Shown: positions 36,193 through 44,346 of the stretch, in pieces
Layout of the letters: every line of letters starts with the position of its first letter
Numbering within the stretch: the first letter of the stretch is position 1
Source of the DNA: JBARKJ01 sp049801375
GTDB taxonomy: Bacteria; Nitrospirota; JACRHJ01
Reading direction: 5' to 3'
Length of the DNA: 64,000 nt
NCBI GenBank assembly: GCA_049801375.1
Contig: JBARKJ010000002.1
Location: forward strand, 1-64,000
Program-made: the position numbers and the translations under genes
The notes under the pieces: model-generated
What the model was told of the DNA's origin: nothing
The model's database searches: none
Seen by the model: the letters and a program-made list of their open reading frames with translations, nothing else

Positions 36193-36927
36193 ATGAAACT
36201 TACGGCGCAGCAACTCAGGGTCTACATCGACGCTCAGGCAAAGGAGAAAATGCAAAACTGGGTTGCGCTCGCGGCAGGAGAAGTGAGCGGTTTAGGCCTT
36301 GTCTCCGATGTACGCGATGACATCGGAAATCTAACGGGTTTCATGGTGGACGATATCTACCTTCTCAAACAGAGATCTGGCGCAGCGACTACGGAGCTAA
36401 ATGATTCGGCCGTTGCAGCCCTATTAACCGAGATTGACGAGCGCGGGGAAGACATTGGCGGTGTGCGGTTGTGGTGGCATTCGCATGGTGACCTCGGCGT
36501 GTTCTGGTCCTCCACGGACGAGGAGTGTGCACAGGGGCTTGCCAATAGCAGGTATTTCGTGAGCATCGTCGTCAACAAGAAAGGCGACATCAAGTGCCGA
36601 GTGGACATCTATGACCCTCTGAGGGTTACCATGGACGAGCTGTTCGTAGAAACGGTTATGCCCGACTTCGGCACGCTCGAACAATGCACCGCGGAATTCA
36701 AGCAAAAGGTCACCGAGACCGAGCCGCTGATGGTCTGCCATGGCGCATTCGGTTATGACTGCCAACCGTACGAGTACCTGACTGAGGAACAGGTTAAGGA
36801 GCTAAACGAGCTTGAAGACAAAATGGAGCGGGGCATCATAACGTATGGCGAGTTCTGCGAAAAATACTTCTCGATGACCGGGGAAAAGCCTGCCCCCATC
36901 ACACCGCTTGATGGCCTCATTAACTGA
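36193..36927 (+). CDS. JAMM/MPN-family deubiquitinase-like peptidase
   Basis: The 244-aa protein has the full JAMM metal site: Glu30 in AAGEVSGLG, then HSHGDLGVFWSSTD with His96, His98 and Asp109. JAMM peptidases cut after the Gly-Gly of ubiquitin-like proteins. Here the obvious tasks are to release the two modifier units, trim the terminal Ile, or remove the modifier from targets. The start codon follows the E2 stop directly (TAAATG) with GAGGAGG upstream, so translation is coupled. The C-terminal ~110 residues are less conserved and helical. Confidence 0.9.
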   Translation: MKLTAQQLRVYIDAQAKEKMQNWVALAAGEVSGLGLVSDVRDDIGNLTGFMVDDIYLLKQRSGAATTELNDSAVAALLTEIDERGEDIGGVRLWWHSHGDLGVFWSSTDEECAQGLANSRYFVSIVVNKKGDIKCRVDIYDPLRVTMDELFVETVMPDFGTLEQCTAEFKQKVTETEPLMVCHGAFGYDCQPYEYLTEEQVKELNELEDKMERGIITYGEFCEKYFSMTGEKPAPITPLDGLIN

Positions 36928-36955
36928 CGAAGGCACCCCCTGTGAAAGGATGTAC

Positions 36956-37444
36956 ATGGAACCTATAAGGATCTTCATCACGAATCTCGCAAAATACAAT
37001 GAAGGTTATCTCGTCGGCAAATGGATTGACTTGCCCATGAGCGAGGACGAACTTTGGGCTAATGTCAGGGAAATCCTTGGGGCGGATGAAGAATTCTTCA
37101 TTTCAGATTTTGAGGCGTTGTTCAAAATTAACGAGTACGACAGCATAACCGACCTGAATGCCTTGGCCAAGGAGTTGGAGACTATGGATGACGATGACGT
37201 GGCCAAGGCGGTGTTTCTCGTAAATGAGCAGGGATACGATTTCAAGGATGCCCTCCAAAAGGTTGATGATGTCGATTACTACCCCGGTATGACCCTGAAA
37301 GACCTTGCAGAACAGTTTATAGACGACGGTCTCTATGGCGAGATTCCAGATAGAATCCAAGCCTACCTTGATTATGACGCTATCGCGAGAGATTTGGGAT
37401 TTGATTACTCACAGACCGAAGAGGGTTGTTTTCGGTGCGACTAA
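36956..37444 (+). CDS. ardA: ArdA-type anti-restriction protein
   Basis: From ATG 36956 (AGGA five bases before) the 162-aa protein begins MEPIRIFITNLAKYNEG and continues LVGKWIDLPMSEDEL, the classic ArdA N-terminus. It is strongly acidic throughout (EFFISDFEALF, MDDDDVAKAV), fitting the DNA-mimic fold that blocks type I restriction enzymes when a mobile element enters a new cell. It lies between the JAMM and E1-like genes in the same operon, with only 28 nt after the JAMM stop, so it is expressed with the ubiquitin-like cassette. Length matches typical ArdA (~165 aa). Confidence 0.9.
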   Translation: MEPIRIFITNLAKYNEGYLVGKWIDLPMSEDELWANVREILGADEEFFISDFEALFKINEYDSITDLNALAKELETMDDDDVAKAVFLVNEQGYDFKDALQKVDDVDYYPGMTLKDLAEQFIDDGLYGEIPDRIQAYLDYDAIARDLGFDYSQTEEGCFRCD

Positions 37445-37455
37445 GGAGGTCAAAC

Positions 37456-38106
37456 ATGGACGAAACACGTTTTCACAGGCAATTGGATTTGGTACGGCCC
37501 GAAGCGCTGAACATGCCTATCACGGTCGTAGGTGCGGGCGGCATCGGTTCTTTTACCGTCATGGCTTTAGCGAAGCTGGGCTGTGGCAATCTTTGGGTGT
37601 ATGACTTCGATAACGTGGAGAGCCATAACCTTCCTAACCAAATGTACAGGGAAAAGGATATTGGCCGACCAAAAGTCGAGGCCTTGAAGGACATCGTAAA
37701 AGAGTTCACGGGTACGGAGATAAAGGCGTTCAACACCAAGGTGGACGGCAAGGGATTCGGCGGCATTGTTGTGTTCGCAGTGGACAGCATGGATGAGCGC
37801 ATGAAGCTGTGGAAGGGCGTGAAGTATAACCCACGTGTGCCTCTGCTGATAGATGGCCGGATGGGCGCTGAAGTCATGAGGATATTCTCCGTCGTTCCTA
37901 CTGACCCCGACGACGTGCGTCATTACGAGTCTGAGCTTTACCCGTCGAGTGAAGCCTTCGCCGCGCCCTGCACCTCTCGGGCAATCATCTACACAGCCTT
38001 CAGCGTGGCCGCCCTTATAGCGGGTCAGATTAAGAAGTTCTCTGTCGGACAACCTTATTCGAGGGATATAACTTTTGATACCCGCCTTACGCATATGGTG
38101 GCGTGA
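37456..38106 (+). CDS. E1-like ThiF/MoeB adenylating enzyme
   Basis: AGGAGG precedes ATG 37456. The 216-aa protein has the ThiF Rossmann motif VVGAGGIGSFTVMALAKLG, then YDFDNVESHNLPNQ (the acidic and Asn residues that bind ATP), and DIGRPKVEAL. A cysteine in FAAPCTSRA near the C-terminus is a candidate thioester site. It is the short form without the extra C-terminal ubiquitin-fold domain of eukaryotic E1. It would adenylate the Gly-Gly end of the modifier encoded upstream. ThiF proteins in other mobile-element cassettes (PRTRC-type) have similar size. Confidence 0.9.
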   Translation: MDETRFHRQLDLVRPEALNMPITVVGAGGIGSFTVMALAKLGCGNLWVYDFDNVESHNLPNQMYREKDIGRPKVEALKDIVKEFTGTEIKAFNTKVDGKGFGGIVVFAVDSMDERMKLWKGVKYNPRVPLLIDGRMGAEVMRIFSVVPTDPDDVRHYESELYPSSEAFAAPCTSRAIIYTAFSVAALIAGQIKKFSVGQPYSRDITFDTRLTHMVA

Positions 38107-38119
38107 AGTTTTTGTTAAT

Positions 38120-38146
38120 GGTCTGCCCTCCTGATGAGGGCAGACC
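38120..38146 (+). promoter_or_regulatory. Stable hairpin before the 131-aa gene
   Basis: GGTCTGCCCTC and GAGGGCAGACC form an 11-bp perfect stem with a 5-nt loop. No T-run follows; the ribosome site AGGAGG of the next gene begins five bases later. It may be an mRNA-processing or stability element between the E1 gene and the 131-aa gene. Confidence 0.6.
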
Positions 38147-38163
38147 GAAAGGAGGAGTAACCT

Positions 38164-38559
38164 ATGCCATGGTATTTTACCGTCGCGAGTGAGGAGTATG
38201 GTACGGAGGAATTCGGCCCATATGACACTGAGGAGGAGGCCCAAGCGGGCATAGATAGGGTGGCTGAAGAAGCCATCGAGCTTAACGACGATGTGGAACG
38301 CCATTTTACCCGGCCATATCAGCGTTCTGAGCGCAGGGTGGTGAAACCCATGGGAATCGACAGGAAGGCACTCATGGGAGTTGTAGTCGCGGCAAGTGGA
38401 CTTTACGGCTTGGGCATCATCGATGTCCTTGAACTGCTGACGGACTTCCTTGGGTTCAGCGAAACGGGAGTACAGGACCATGTGCCTGAGAAAACTACCG
38501 TAAAAGAGTTACAGGCAGCCCTCGTTGAACTTCTTGAAAAGGCCATGGGTAGAAAATAG
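38164..38559 (+). CDS. Hypothetical 131-aa protein with one hydrophobic segment
   Basis: AGGAGG precedes the ATG. The N-terminal ~65 residues are acidic and beta/alpha (WYFTVASEEYGTEEFGPYDTEEEA). A hydrophobic stretch (LMGVVVAASGLYGLGIIDVL, about 75-95) may span or associate with the membrane, and the C-terminus is a short amphipathic helix. No family is recognised. It closes the ubiquitin-like operon and ends 14 nt before the recombinase start; it might be a substrate or accessory factor of the cassette. Confidence 0.65.
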   Translation: MPWYFTVASEEYGTEEFGPYDTEEEAQAGIDRVAEEAIELNDDVERHFTRPYQRSERRVVKPMGIDRKALMGVVVAASGLYGLGIIDVLELLTDFLGFSETGVQDHVPEKTTVKELQAALVELLEKAMGRK

Positions 38560-38572
38560 AACGGAGGTACTG

Positions 38573-39676
38573 TTGGACACTGACAGCAATATTATCCAAT
38601 TCTCACAGTTCCAAAGGACAAGACCGCGCTCGATAGCCAATACCCTCGAATCCTATACCAAGCACCTGATTGACTTCCGCAGCATGTCCCTGCGGACAGT
38701 CGAGGTGTATCTGTACGAGGCTTCCCGTTTTTTGAAGTTCGTCATGGCTGCGAGGCTGACTGCCGATGACCTTACCGACCCACGGGCCATGCTGAAGGAT
38801 AGCAACGGAGATGCTCTCCTGAAGACAAAAGAAATATTCATCACCAAGGTCGGCATGTCAGACGTTAAGGCATACATAAGCCTGCTTAAGGAGCGAAACA
38901 CAGCCCCGGCAACCCTCCATAAGGTTATCAGCTCCCTGAAGTCATTCCTGCATTACGCATACAGGCAGGGACTGACCGACGGGGACATCTCAAAGGAAAT
39001 ACAAGAAGAGATTCGGCTCCCACGGATAGGCCTCCAACATGTGAAGACGCTACGGAGAGAAGACGTAGACAAGCTGTTATCCCTGCCGGACCTCAGAACC
39101 CTCAAGGGAAGGCGGGATATGGTAATTTTACGCCTTGGGCTAGTCCAAGGACTTCGAAGAGAAGAAATGGCCACTCTGACAGTGGACGACGTGTTCGTTA
39201 AGCTCGACAGGCCGCACATCCATATACATGGAAAAGGCGGCAAGGTGGCCGATGTTCCTTTACGCGACGACGTGTACGCGGCCATCGAGTCATATCTTCG
39301 GTATAGGCCCCAGATAGACTCGAACCGCTTGTTGGTTACAGCGAAGAAGCCCTATCAACCCATGAGCCCGAAGACCATTTGGAAACTTATGGAGACGCTC
39401 GGGCGAAAGATTGGCATCAAGGCAGACGTCCACAGTATGCGGCGGGCGGCTCTTAGTTTTACGGCGCTTGAAAGCCTCGGTCTAAAGGGAGAGGCAGGCT
39501 CGGTATTATTGACTCAACGCCTCGCGCGCCACGAGCACGCCTCTACTACGTTTCGCTATGTTAAAGATGCCTCGCAAGCGAGCGACCCCGCAGTTAACCA
39601 TAATCCGCTTGGCAGGGACAAGGGAAAGGAGGTGAAAGCCGATGTACATTCCGCAGCCCCCTCAGAACCTTCATGA
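38573..39676 (+). CDS. Tyrosine recombinase (integrase)
   Basis: The start is TTG 38573, five bases after GGAGG; an ATG at 38525 overlaps the previous gene and lacks a site. The 367-aa protein has a SAM-like N-terminal core-binding domain and the catalytic residues of tyrosine recombinases: Arg in GLRREEMATL, Lys in HIHGKGGKVADVPL, HSMRR (H-x-x-R), and the nucleophile in HEHASTTFRYV. It should integrate or resolve the element. Its coding end overlaps the RuvB-like gene by 35 nt. No att site is identifiable with certainty nearby. Confidence 0.93.
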   Translation: MDTDSNIIQFSQFQRTRPRSIANTLESYTKHLIDFRSMSLRTVEVYLYEASRFLKFVMAARLTADDLTDPRAMLKDSNGDALLKTKEIFITKVGMSDVKAYISLLKERNTAPATLHKVISSLKSFLHYAYRQGLTDGDISKEIQEEIRLPRIGLQHVKTLRREDVDKLLSLPDLRTLKGRRDMVILRLGLVQGLRREEMATLTVDDVFVKLDRPHIHIHGKGGKVADVPLRDDVYAAIESYLRYRPQIDSNRLLVTAKKPYQPMSPKTIWKLMETLGRKIGIKADVHSMRRAALSFTALESLGLKGEAGSVLLTQRLARHEHASTTFRYVKDASQASDPAVNHNPLGRDKGKEVKADVHSAAPSEPS

Positions 39677-40775
39677 TTTTATCGGACAGGCCAATATCAG
39701 AAGGATGTTGCGTGTAGCTTCTGCGGCAAGCCTCCAGCGCAACAGACCAGTGGGCCATATACTGTTGACCGGACCTTCGGGCCTCGGCAAGAGCACCCTC
39801 GCCCGCATTGTCGCATCCCTACAGAATGGGAAGTTCATAGAATGCCTCGCCGGGAAGCTATCCGAGGGACGGGATTGGAAAGAGCTGTTTCATGAGGTCG
39901 AAGGCGCGGGTTACAAGAAGATGGACGCAGAGAAAGCTCGGGAGATTATCCTCGATCAGGGTGTCGAGGCTTTAGTGGCAGATACGGTGCCCATTTCTAA
40001 GTCAGTTGTCTTCTTGGACGAAATCCATAGGCTGACGCAGAAGCAGCAAGAAATGCTATTCACCGTCATGACCAAGAATATCCTTTATTACACCGAGAAG
40101 GATGCCAGTACAAAGGCAAAGGTGACTCGGTGGCTACCTGTACCCCTGTTCACGCTCGTCGGCGCCACGACCGAAGAGGGAACCCTCTCGGAGCCTTTCC
40201 TGAACAGGTTCAGCCTCAGATTTAAATTGGAGCCTTATACTGTAGATGAACTCAAGGTCATAGTTCAAAACGCAGTAAAGCAGACCGCCTGTCAAGCGAC
40301 GGACGATGCCATCATGGAGATTGCCTGCCGCTCAAGGGGCATAGCCCGTGTAGCTCTAAACTTCCTTATGACGTGTTCCAATTACGCACTTCTGAGGGAC
40401 AGCAAAAAAGGGAGTACCATCATAGACAAGAGCATTACCGACATCGCATTCTCGGATGGCCACCTAAGCATAGATGACAAGGGGCTTGCGATTGATGACC
40501 TCCGCTACCTGTTTGCCCTACACGTTGCTCAACATCCCATCGGCCTGAACACGCTGATTTCCATACTCCATCAGGACCAGCCTAATATCGTAAACGTCAT
40601 TGAACCGCATTTAATACGCCAAGGGCTTATTATGATTACGCCCAGTGGACGTGTGATCAAGAGGGGTGGGATTGAACACATTCGGAGCCATCCCTTCCTT
40701 CACAGGCTTTCAGTGGCTAAGGATGCTCTTGCTATGGCTATATGTAAGGATGAGGTTTTCGAGGAGGCACGTTAA
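39642..40775 (+). CDS. RuvB-like Holliday-junction helicase
   Basis: The 377-aa AAA+ protein resembles RuvB: DFIGQANIRRML, Walker A TGPSGLGKSTL, Walker B VVFLDEIHRL, sensor-1 region VGATTEEGTLSEPFLNRF, the arginine-rich CRSRGIARVALNFL and a C-terminal winged helix (HPFLHR). It is slightly longer than chromosomal RuvB (~340 aa) and has an insertion before Walker B (about residues 68-110). AAGGAGG precedes the start inside the recombinase gene, so the two are coupled. It may process junctions made by the recombinase or by element replication. Confidence 0.9.
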   Translation: MYIPQPPQNLHDFIGQANIRRMLRVASAASLQRNRPVGHILLTGPSGLGKSTLARIVASLQNGKFIECLAGKLSEGRDWKELFHEVEGAGYKKMDAEKAREIILDQGVEALVADTVPISKSVVFLDEIHRLTQKQQEMLFTVMTKNILYYTEKDASTKAKVTRWLPVPLFTLVGATTEEGTLSEPFLNRFSLRFKLEPYTVDELKVIVQNAVKQTACQATDDAIMEIACRSRGIARVALNFLMTCSNYALLRDSKKGSTIIDKSITDIAFSDGHLSIDDKGLAIDDLRYLFALHVAQHPIGLNTLISILHQDQPNIVNVIEPHLIRQGLIMITPSGRVIKRGGIEHIRSHPFLHRLSVAKDALAMAICKDEVFEEAR

Positions 40776-40798
40776 GGTATTGGTGTTCATTCTTCTTA

Positions 40799-40828
40799 GG
40801 CGGGGAAGCCCTTGGAGGCTTCCTCGCC
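40799..40828 (+). terminator. Hairpin after the RuvB-like gene
   Basis: GGCGGGGAAGCC and GGCTTCCTCGCC pair over 12 bp (one G-T) around a 6-nt loop, 23 nt past the stop. There is no long T-run. Confidence 0.55.
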
Positions 40829-40986
40829 ATTCAAGAAACACCCCATGGCCACTGACGAGAGCTGAATCAATTAACGCAGCTTTACTGACGTATGAGGAGC
40901 AGGGGTAAACCGGGCGGGATAACGTACTTGAACGCGAATTCATAAAAATTCACAAAATAGTAAACAGCTAACTTCGGACGGTTTAC

Positions 40987-41105
40987 GGCCGCCCCTTTTT
41001 TTATTTGTCCTTGTCCGCCAAAATCTCCTTGACGACGGCGAATTTGAGTTTCAAATGTATGTCAAATTTAGAAGTCCTTTGCTGCGTATACGTGTTGATC
41101 GACTA
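40987..41105. repeat. ~115-bp imperfect repeat, copy 1
   Basis: Shares with 44347-44455 the ordered blocks CGCCCCTTTTT, TTTGTCC, AAAATCTC, GATGTATG/AATGTATG, AATTTAGA/ATTTTAGA and TTGAT. Orientation is direct; identity looks like roughly two thirds by eye. Confidence 0.55.
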
Positions 41106-41323
41106 AGGTAGTGGCTCCCCAAAGATGATAAATCAGGGCAATGGGAGGAGTATATTGACTTATTGGTAGTGTGACCTACACCTACAACCATGTAGACGTG
41201 TAGACTAAATTTCAATGCAGAATACTACTTGGAAAGTGAATGAACGCAGAAATCAGTGGCGCGTTCTTATCGCCCACGCTTAATTGAAATATTGAACTAA
41301 ACCAAAGTCAACTCCCCCGGACA

Positions 41324-41377
41324 CTGGTTAAGCAGATACTCCACAAGGGAGAAGGCTTGTCGTGGTTGCTATTTGCA
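41324..41377. repeat. 54-bp direct repeat, copy 1
   Basis: Begins CTGGTTAAGCAGATACTCCA and ends GTTGCTATTTGCA; it matches 42141-42194 with a single A/G difference. The copies flank the PNPOx-fold gene and the DUF1638-like fragment. Confidence 0.95.
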
Positions 41378-41472
41378 TGACTTAGCGCAAATCGCCGCCA
41401 TCGGATGTAAGCAGGCTTACAATATCGGTGAGGATCGCTTCTCAGCCTTTCCGTGAACTCGCCGACTCGGAC

Positions 41473-41835
41473 CTACAGCAATGACTCTATCCGCTCCACT
41501 TTCATGACTGTTACGAAATTAAGTTTGCCAAGCTGCTTCGGAAAGAGCTCCCGCAGACGATCGGAAATTGCGCCTTCCTTCTCAATGCGGCCCGTGCCTG
41601 CGAGTCGGTATCCTTTGTCCTTTTTTTCAGAGACAACGACAATTTGAAGGACTCCGTTATTTTCAATGTTCTTGCTGGTAGTGCCCTGCCTCCAGCCGAA
41701 AAAAGCGAGAGTTTCGTCATCGACGACGAAGCCCTTTCCCACCACAATAAGATGCGGCTCGCTGTTTCCCATACTGGCAATTGGTATAAAAGGCATTTCC
41801 CCCAGCATTCCCTTTACTTCATCGTTCATTTTCAT
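41473..41835 (-). CDS. Pyridoxamine-5'-phosphate-oxidase-fold (split-barrel) protein
   Basis: The 120-aa protein matches the small PNPOx-like flavin-binding family: PFIPIASMGNSEPHLIVVGKG, FFGWRQGTTSKNIENNG and YRLAGTGRIEKEG. Such proteins bind FMN or F420-type cofactors and act as oxidoreductases or flavin sensors. AGGAGG precedes the ATG by seven bases. It lies directly after the DUF1638-like fragment on the same strand, both between the 54-bp repeats. The precise substrate is unknown. Confidence 0.85.
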   Translation of the reverse strand: MKMNDEVKGMLGEMPFIPIASMGNSEPHLIVVGKGFVVDDETLAFFGWRQGTTSKNIENNGVLQIVVVSEKKDKGYRLAGTGRIEKEGAISDRLRELFPKQLGKLNFVTVMKVERIESLL

Positions 41836-41918
41836 CGTAAGACCTCCTCAATAAATATTAATGTCAGGATTATTAGCAAATCGACGGATTCGGATACCCC
41901 TCTTCCAAATGATGCAAG

Positions 41919-42029
41919 TTACAGCGCAGCCTCAAGCCAAATGATCTCGATCTCTGAATCTTCCGGCAGTACAGCCTTGAGTTCCTTCTCAAAGATTTTA
42001 CACGCTACCAATACCTTAGAATTTTTCAT
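41919..42029 (-). pseudogene. N-terminal fragment resembling DUF1638 proteins
   Basis: ATG 42029 opens a 36-codon frame whose product, starting MKNSKVLVACKIFEKELKAV and continuing IEIIWLEAAL, resembles the first strand-helix-strand of DUF1638 proteins (usually ~200 aa, common in anaerobes). A TAA at 41919 ends it early and the rest of the family is absent, so it is probably a remnant. A strong AGGAGG lies upstream but is best spaced for another ATG that encodes only six residues. Confidence 0.5.
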
Positions 42030-42140
42030 AACCCGGTACCTTTCATGAATCGACCTCCTGTTATTCCTTTAAGTAATTTTAACCAATTCGGCAGGAACTG
42101 TCGGTAGCACAGGCTACAAGGCTGTTTCGGATATGCTGGT

Positions 42141-42194
42141 CTGGTTAAGCAGATACTCCACAAGGAAGAAGGCTTGTCGTGGTTGCTATTTGCA
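42141..42194. repeat. 54-bp direct repeat, copy 2
   Basis: Partner of 41324-41377, same orientation, one mismatch. It ends 12 bases before the stop codon of the Crp/Fnr gene. Confidence 0.95.
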
Positions 42195-42205
42195 AAACAG
42201 GAAAT

Positions 42206-42934
42206 CTATGGTGCGAATAGTTGACGATTTTTTTCTATTCTCAATTTACAACTATCAATGTTTTGCCCCTGCTGAATGATCCTGCCTGAATCCCTCAAGT
42301 TTTTCATGGCTCGGGTGATGCTGACCCTATGGGCACCCACGAGAAAGCTGAGTTCTTCGTGGGTTAGAGGAAAAGGGATAGACGTTTCCTTCAGGCTTTT
42401 TACCCCGTGTTCGCCGGCTACGGCGGTAAGCACTCGGTAGAGGCGCTCCTCTATGGTAGAGGTGGTCGTCGTTTCGGCTCGACTCGTCAGCCACTCTATG
42501 CGCTTGGACAGGTTCTTAATCACCTGAAGCCCAATGTTTGGGTAGCCGAGAACCAGCTTCTCAAAACCTTGGCGCGTGAAGCCGCAGGTGAGGGAGTCTT
42601 CAAGGCAGGTGGCGGTAAGGGGATAATCGAACTCCCCGTTCAGAACCTGCTCGCCAAGAAAATCGCCTGCCTTGCGGATGTCCAGAGTAAGCTCGCTGCC
42701 TTCCTCGTTGAGCTTGCTTAGCTTCACCCGCCCAGCCTTGATCAGGAACATCTCGATCCCGGGTGCCCCCTGCATGAAGATGGTCTGGCCCCTATTGAAT
42801 TGCCTTCCCCGGGCAGCCGCAACAAGGGCATCCAGTTCAGGAGGCTGCAGGTGCTCAAACATCCATAGATGGCCGATACAGGTGGCCGCAAGCGGCATTC
42901 CTTTTCCAGCCAGATTATTGCAAATACATTCCAT
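42206..42934 (-). CDS. Crp/Fnr-family transcription regulator
   Basis: The 242-aa protein has a cyclic-nucleotide-binding-like beta roll (IFMQGAPGIEMFLIKAGRVKL, GDFLGEQVL), a long dimer helix and a C-terminal winged helix (LTHEELSFLVGAHRVSITRAMKNLRDSG). N-terminal cysteines (MECIC and Cys19) plus cysteines near 110-117 could bind an Fe-S cluster as in FNR, but spacing does not match E. coli FNR exactly, so redox sensing is only possible. It presumably controls anaerobic or flavin-related genes, perhaps the PNPOx-fold gene downstream. Confidence 0.9.
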   Translation of the reverse strand: MECICNNLAGKGMPLAATCIGHLWMFEHLQPPELDALVAAARGRQFNRGQTIFMQGAPGIEMFLIKAGRVKLSKLNEEGSELTLDIRKAGDFLGEQVLNGEFDYPLTATCLEDSLTCGFTRQGFEKLVLGYPNIGLQVIKNLSKRIEWLTSRAETTTTSTIEERLYRVLTAVAGEHGVKSLKETSIPFPLTHEELSFLVGAHRVSITRAMKNLRDSGRIIQQGQNIDSCKLRIEKNRQLFAP

Positions 42935-43361
42935 GCGAGGGCTTTGCCTCCTTTGGTCATAGAATAAAGCGGGAAGATACAGTCATTGATTCTACTGATG
43001 CACAGATGCCTAGGCACCCCTTATCTTTTGTACGCCCGGCAAGCCATGACGAAAACAAATTCAATGTGAACAATGCACTCACCAGATCACCGTTACATGA
43101 TTCAGGGAAGAAGCAATCAGCGAGCATCAACGAGCCGTGACCCCCCGTTTCAGTAGCACGGGGGAGTAAAAATACATGGCTGATTAATTATCACCTTTTA
43201 TAATCTATTGCAATATTTAAATGTCAGGCTTGGAGGCCGAAAGTCGGGAGGCTCCATTGATATGAGATAGTATGTTCCGCATGGTTAGAAGAGAACGATG
43301 TTCGGCCCGCCATGTTCGACGAAACACATAGTGACACCCTAGCAAGACCGATGGCCCAGCA
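42935..43361. other. Intergenic region with one hairpin
   Basis: About 430 bases hold no convincing gene. A CCCCCGT/ACGGGGG hairpin (43142-43164) lies near the middle; on the minus strand it follows a TTTTTACT tract, which does not make a good terminator for the gene upstream. Confidence 0.4.
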
Positions 43362-44291
43362 CTATCGTCTCCGTCCGTTTCTGGAAGGAGGCCATTTAAC
43401 CGTCCGCCCAGTTCCCTGCGGTCGCACATACCATCTCCCCGGCTTTTTAATGGATCGGGGTTCCGTTTCTATGGCAAGGAAGGAGGCGGTTGCCGCCGAT
43501 ATTGATGCCAAATCAGTTTTATCTGTTTTTGAAACATCAAATGCCGTTACTATTTCATATTCACCACTACCACTATATTCTAATATTTTGTATTCAAGTA
43601 TCTTGTTCCAATAAATAATGAATGAACGAAACGGCAGGTTTGTTTCTTTAAAGTATTTTTTAAGTAATTTGCTCGTTCTAATATCCGGCATTGATGGAGA
43701 AGTTGAGTTATTGTTAATTGGATGATTATGATATTGCCGGATTTCATCGCAGTTGAGTGCTGTTGCATTTTTAAACCACGCGTTTGCATTGTCTGACGGT
43801 CTGCAACTAAATGCAGAGCCGATGGTGGCGGTTACTTTAAGAACATTTCCGTTATTACAAAGTGCGGTTACAAATACTTCTTTTTTTTCATGCCACATCC
43901 CGATAGCTAAAATCTTTTCAAATTCATCGATGGTGTGACCTGCCAACCCATAGTGAGATTTAAAACGGCTGCCTTTAAATCTTTTTGGTACTGAGCCATA
44001 TAATAATTTAGTTTTATTATGCAATAATTCATTTTCTTTCAAAATATCCTTAATTCTCGCCCTTGCAGCTTTGTATTTATAAAAAAATGAACTTAGTATT
44101 ATAGGGGCTGATATGTAAGATATAATCCCAACGATTAATAAAATAACAATTGCAGGTAAGCCAAAATCGTAATTATAAAAGGCAGTATAAAATCCTCCGA
44201 CAATTGTTATTACAAGCAGTGAATCTGCCAAAGATTTTCTCTTAATCAAGCTTCTTCTTTCAACATCTAACATGTCAAATTTTGATTTCAT
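43362..44291 (-). CDS. Membrane-anchored JAMM (RadC/MPN-like) peptidase
   Basis: This 309-aa protein has two N-terminal transmembrane segments (about residues 24-41 and 45-68), a helical linker and a JAMM-type domain with EIRQYHNHPINNNSTSPSMPD: the two His and the Asp of the metal site, in the longer-loop RadC-like spacing. The final ~20 residues (RPQGTGRTVKWPPSRNGRRR) look unrelated and may come from a fusion with flanking DNA. No ubiquitin-like gene is adjacent; the closest is ~9 kb away. It could be an independent membrane JAMM peptidase of a defence system. Confidence 0.8.
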   Translation of the reverse strand: MKSKFDMLDVERRSLIKRKSLADSLLVITIVGGFYTAFYNYDFGLPAIVILLIVGIISYISAPIILSSFFYKYKAARARIKDILKENELLHNKTKLLYGSVPKRFKGSRFKSHYGLAGHTIDEFEKILAIGMWHEKKEVFVTALCNNGNVLKVTATIGSAFSCRPSDNANAWFKNATALNCDEIRQYHNHPINNNSTSPSMPDIRTSKLLKKYFKETNLPFRSFIIYWNKILEYKILEYSGSGEYEIVTAFDVSKTDKTDLASISAATASFLAIETEPRSIKKPGRWYVRPQGTGRTVKWPPSRNGRRR

Positions 44292-44346
44292 ATATCAGAG
44301 TGATTCCTTTAGGGCCGTCGTTCGATACTCTTCTGGCGGCATATGA

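Larger units (their letters stand above)
40829..41472. other. Gene-free boundary of the mobile element
   Basis: About 640 bases without a convincing gene. It holds one copy of a ~115-bp imperfect repeat (40987-41105) and the first copy of a 54-bp direct repeat (41324-41377). This is a likely junction between the mobile element and the following patchwork. Confidence 0.5.

Noticed and set aside
37567..38481. 304-aa minus-strand frame antisense to the E1-like gene
   Set aside because: It has no known motif, lies against a clear ThiF gene and its ribosome site, and has biased composition expected of a shadow.
43217..43429. 70-aa minus-strand frame
   Set aside because: Overlaps the end of the membrane JAMM gene, has no ribosome site and no similarity I can recognise.
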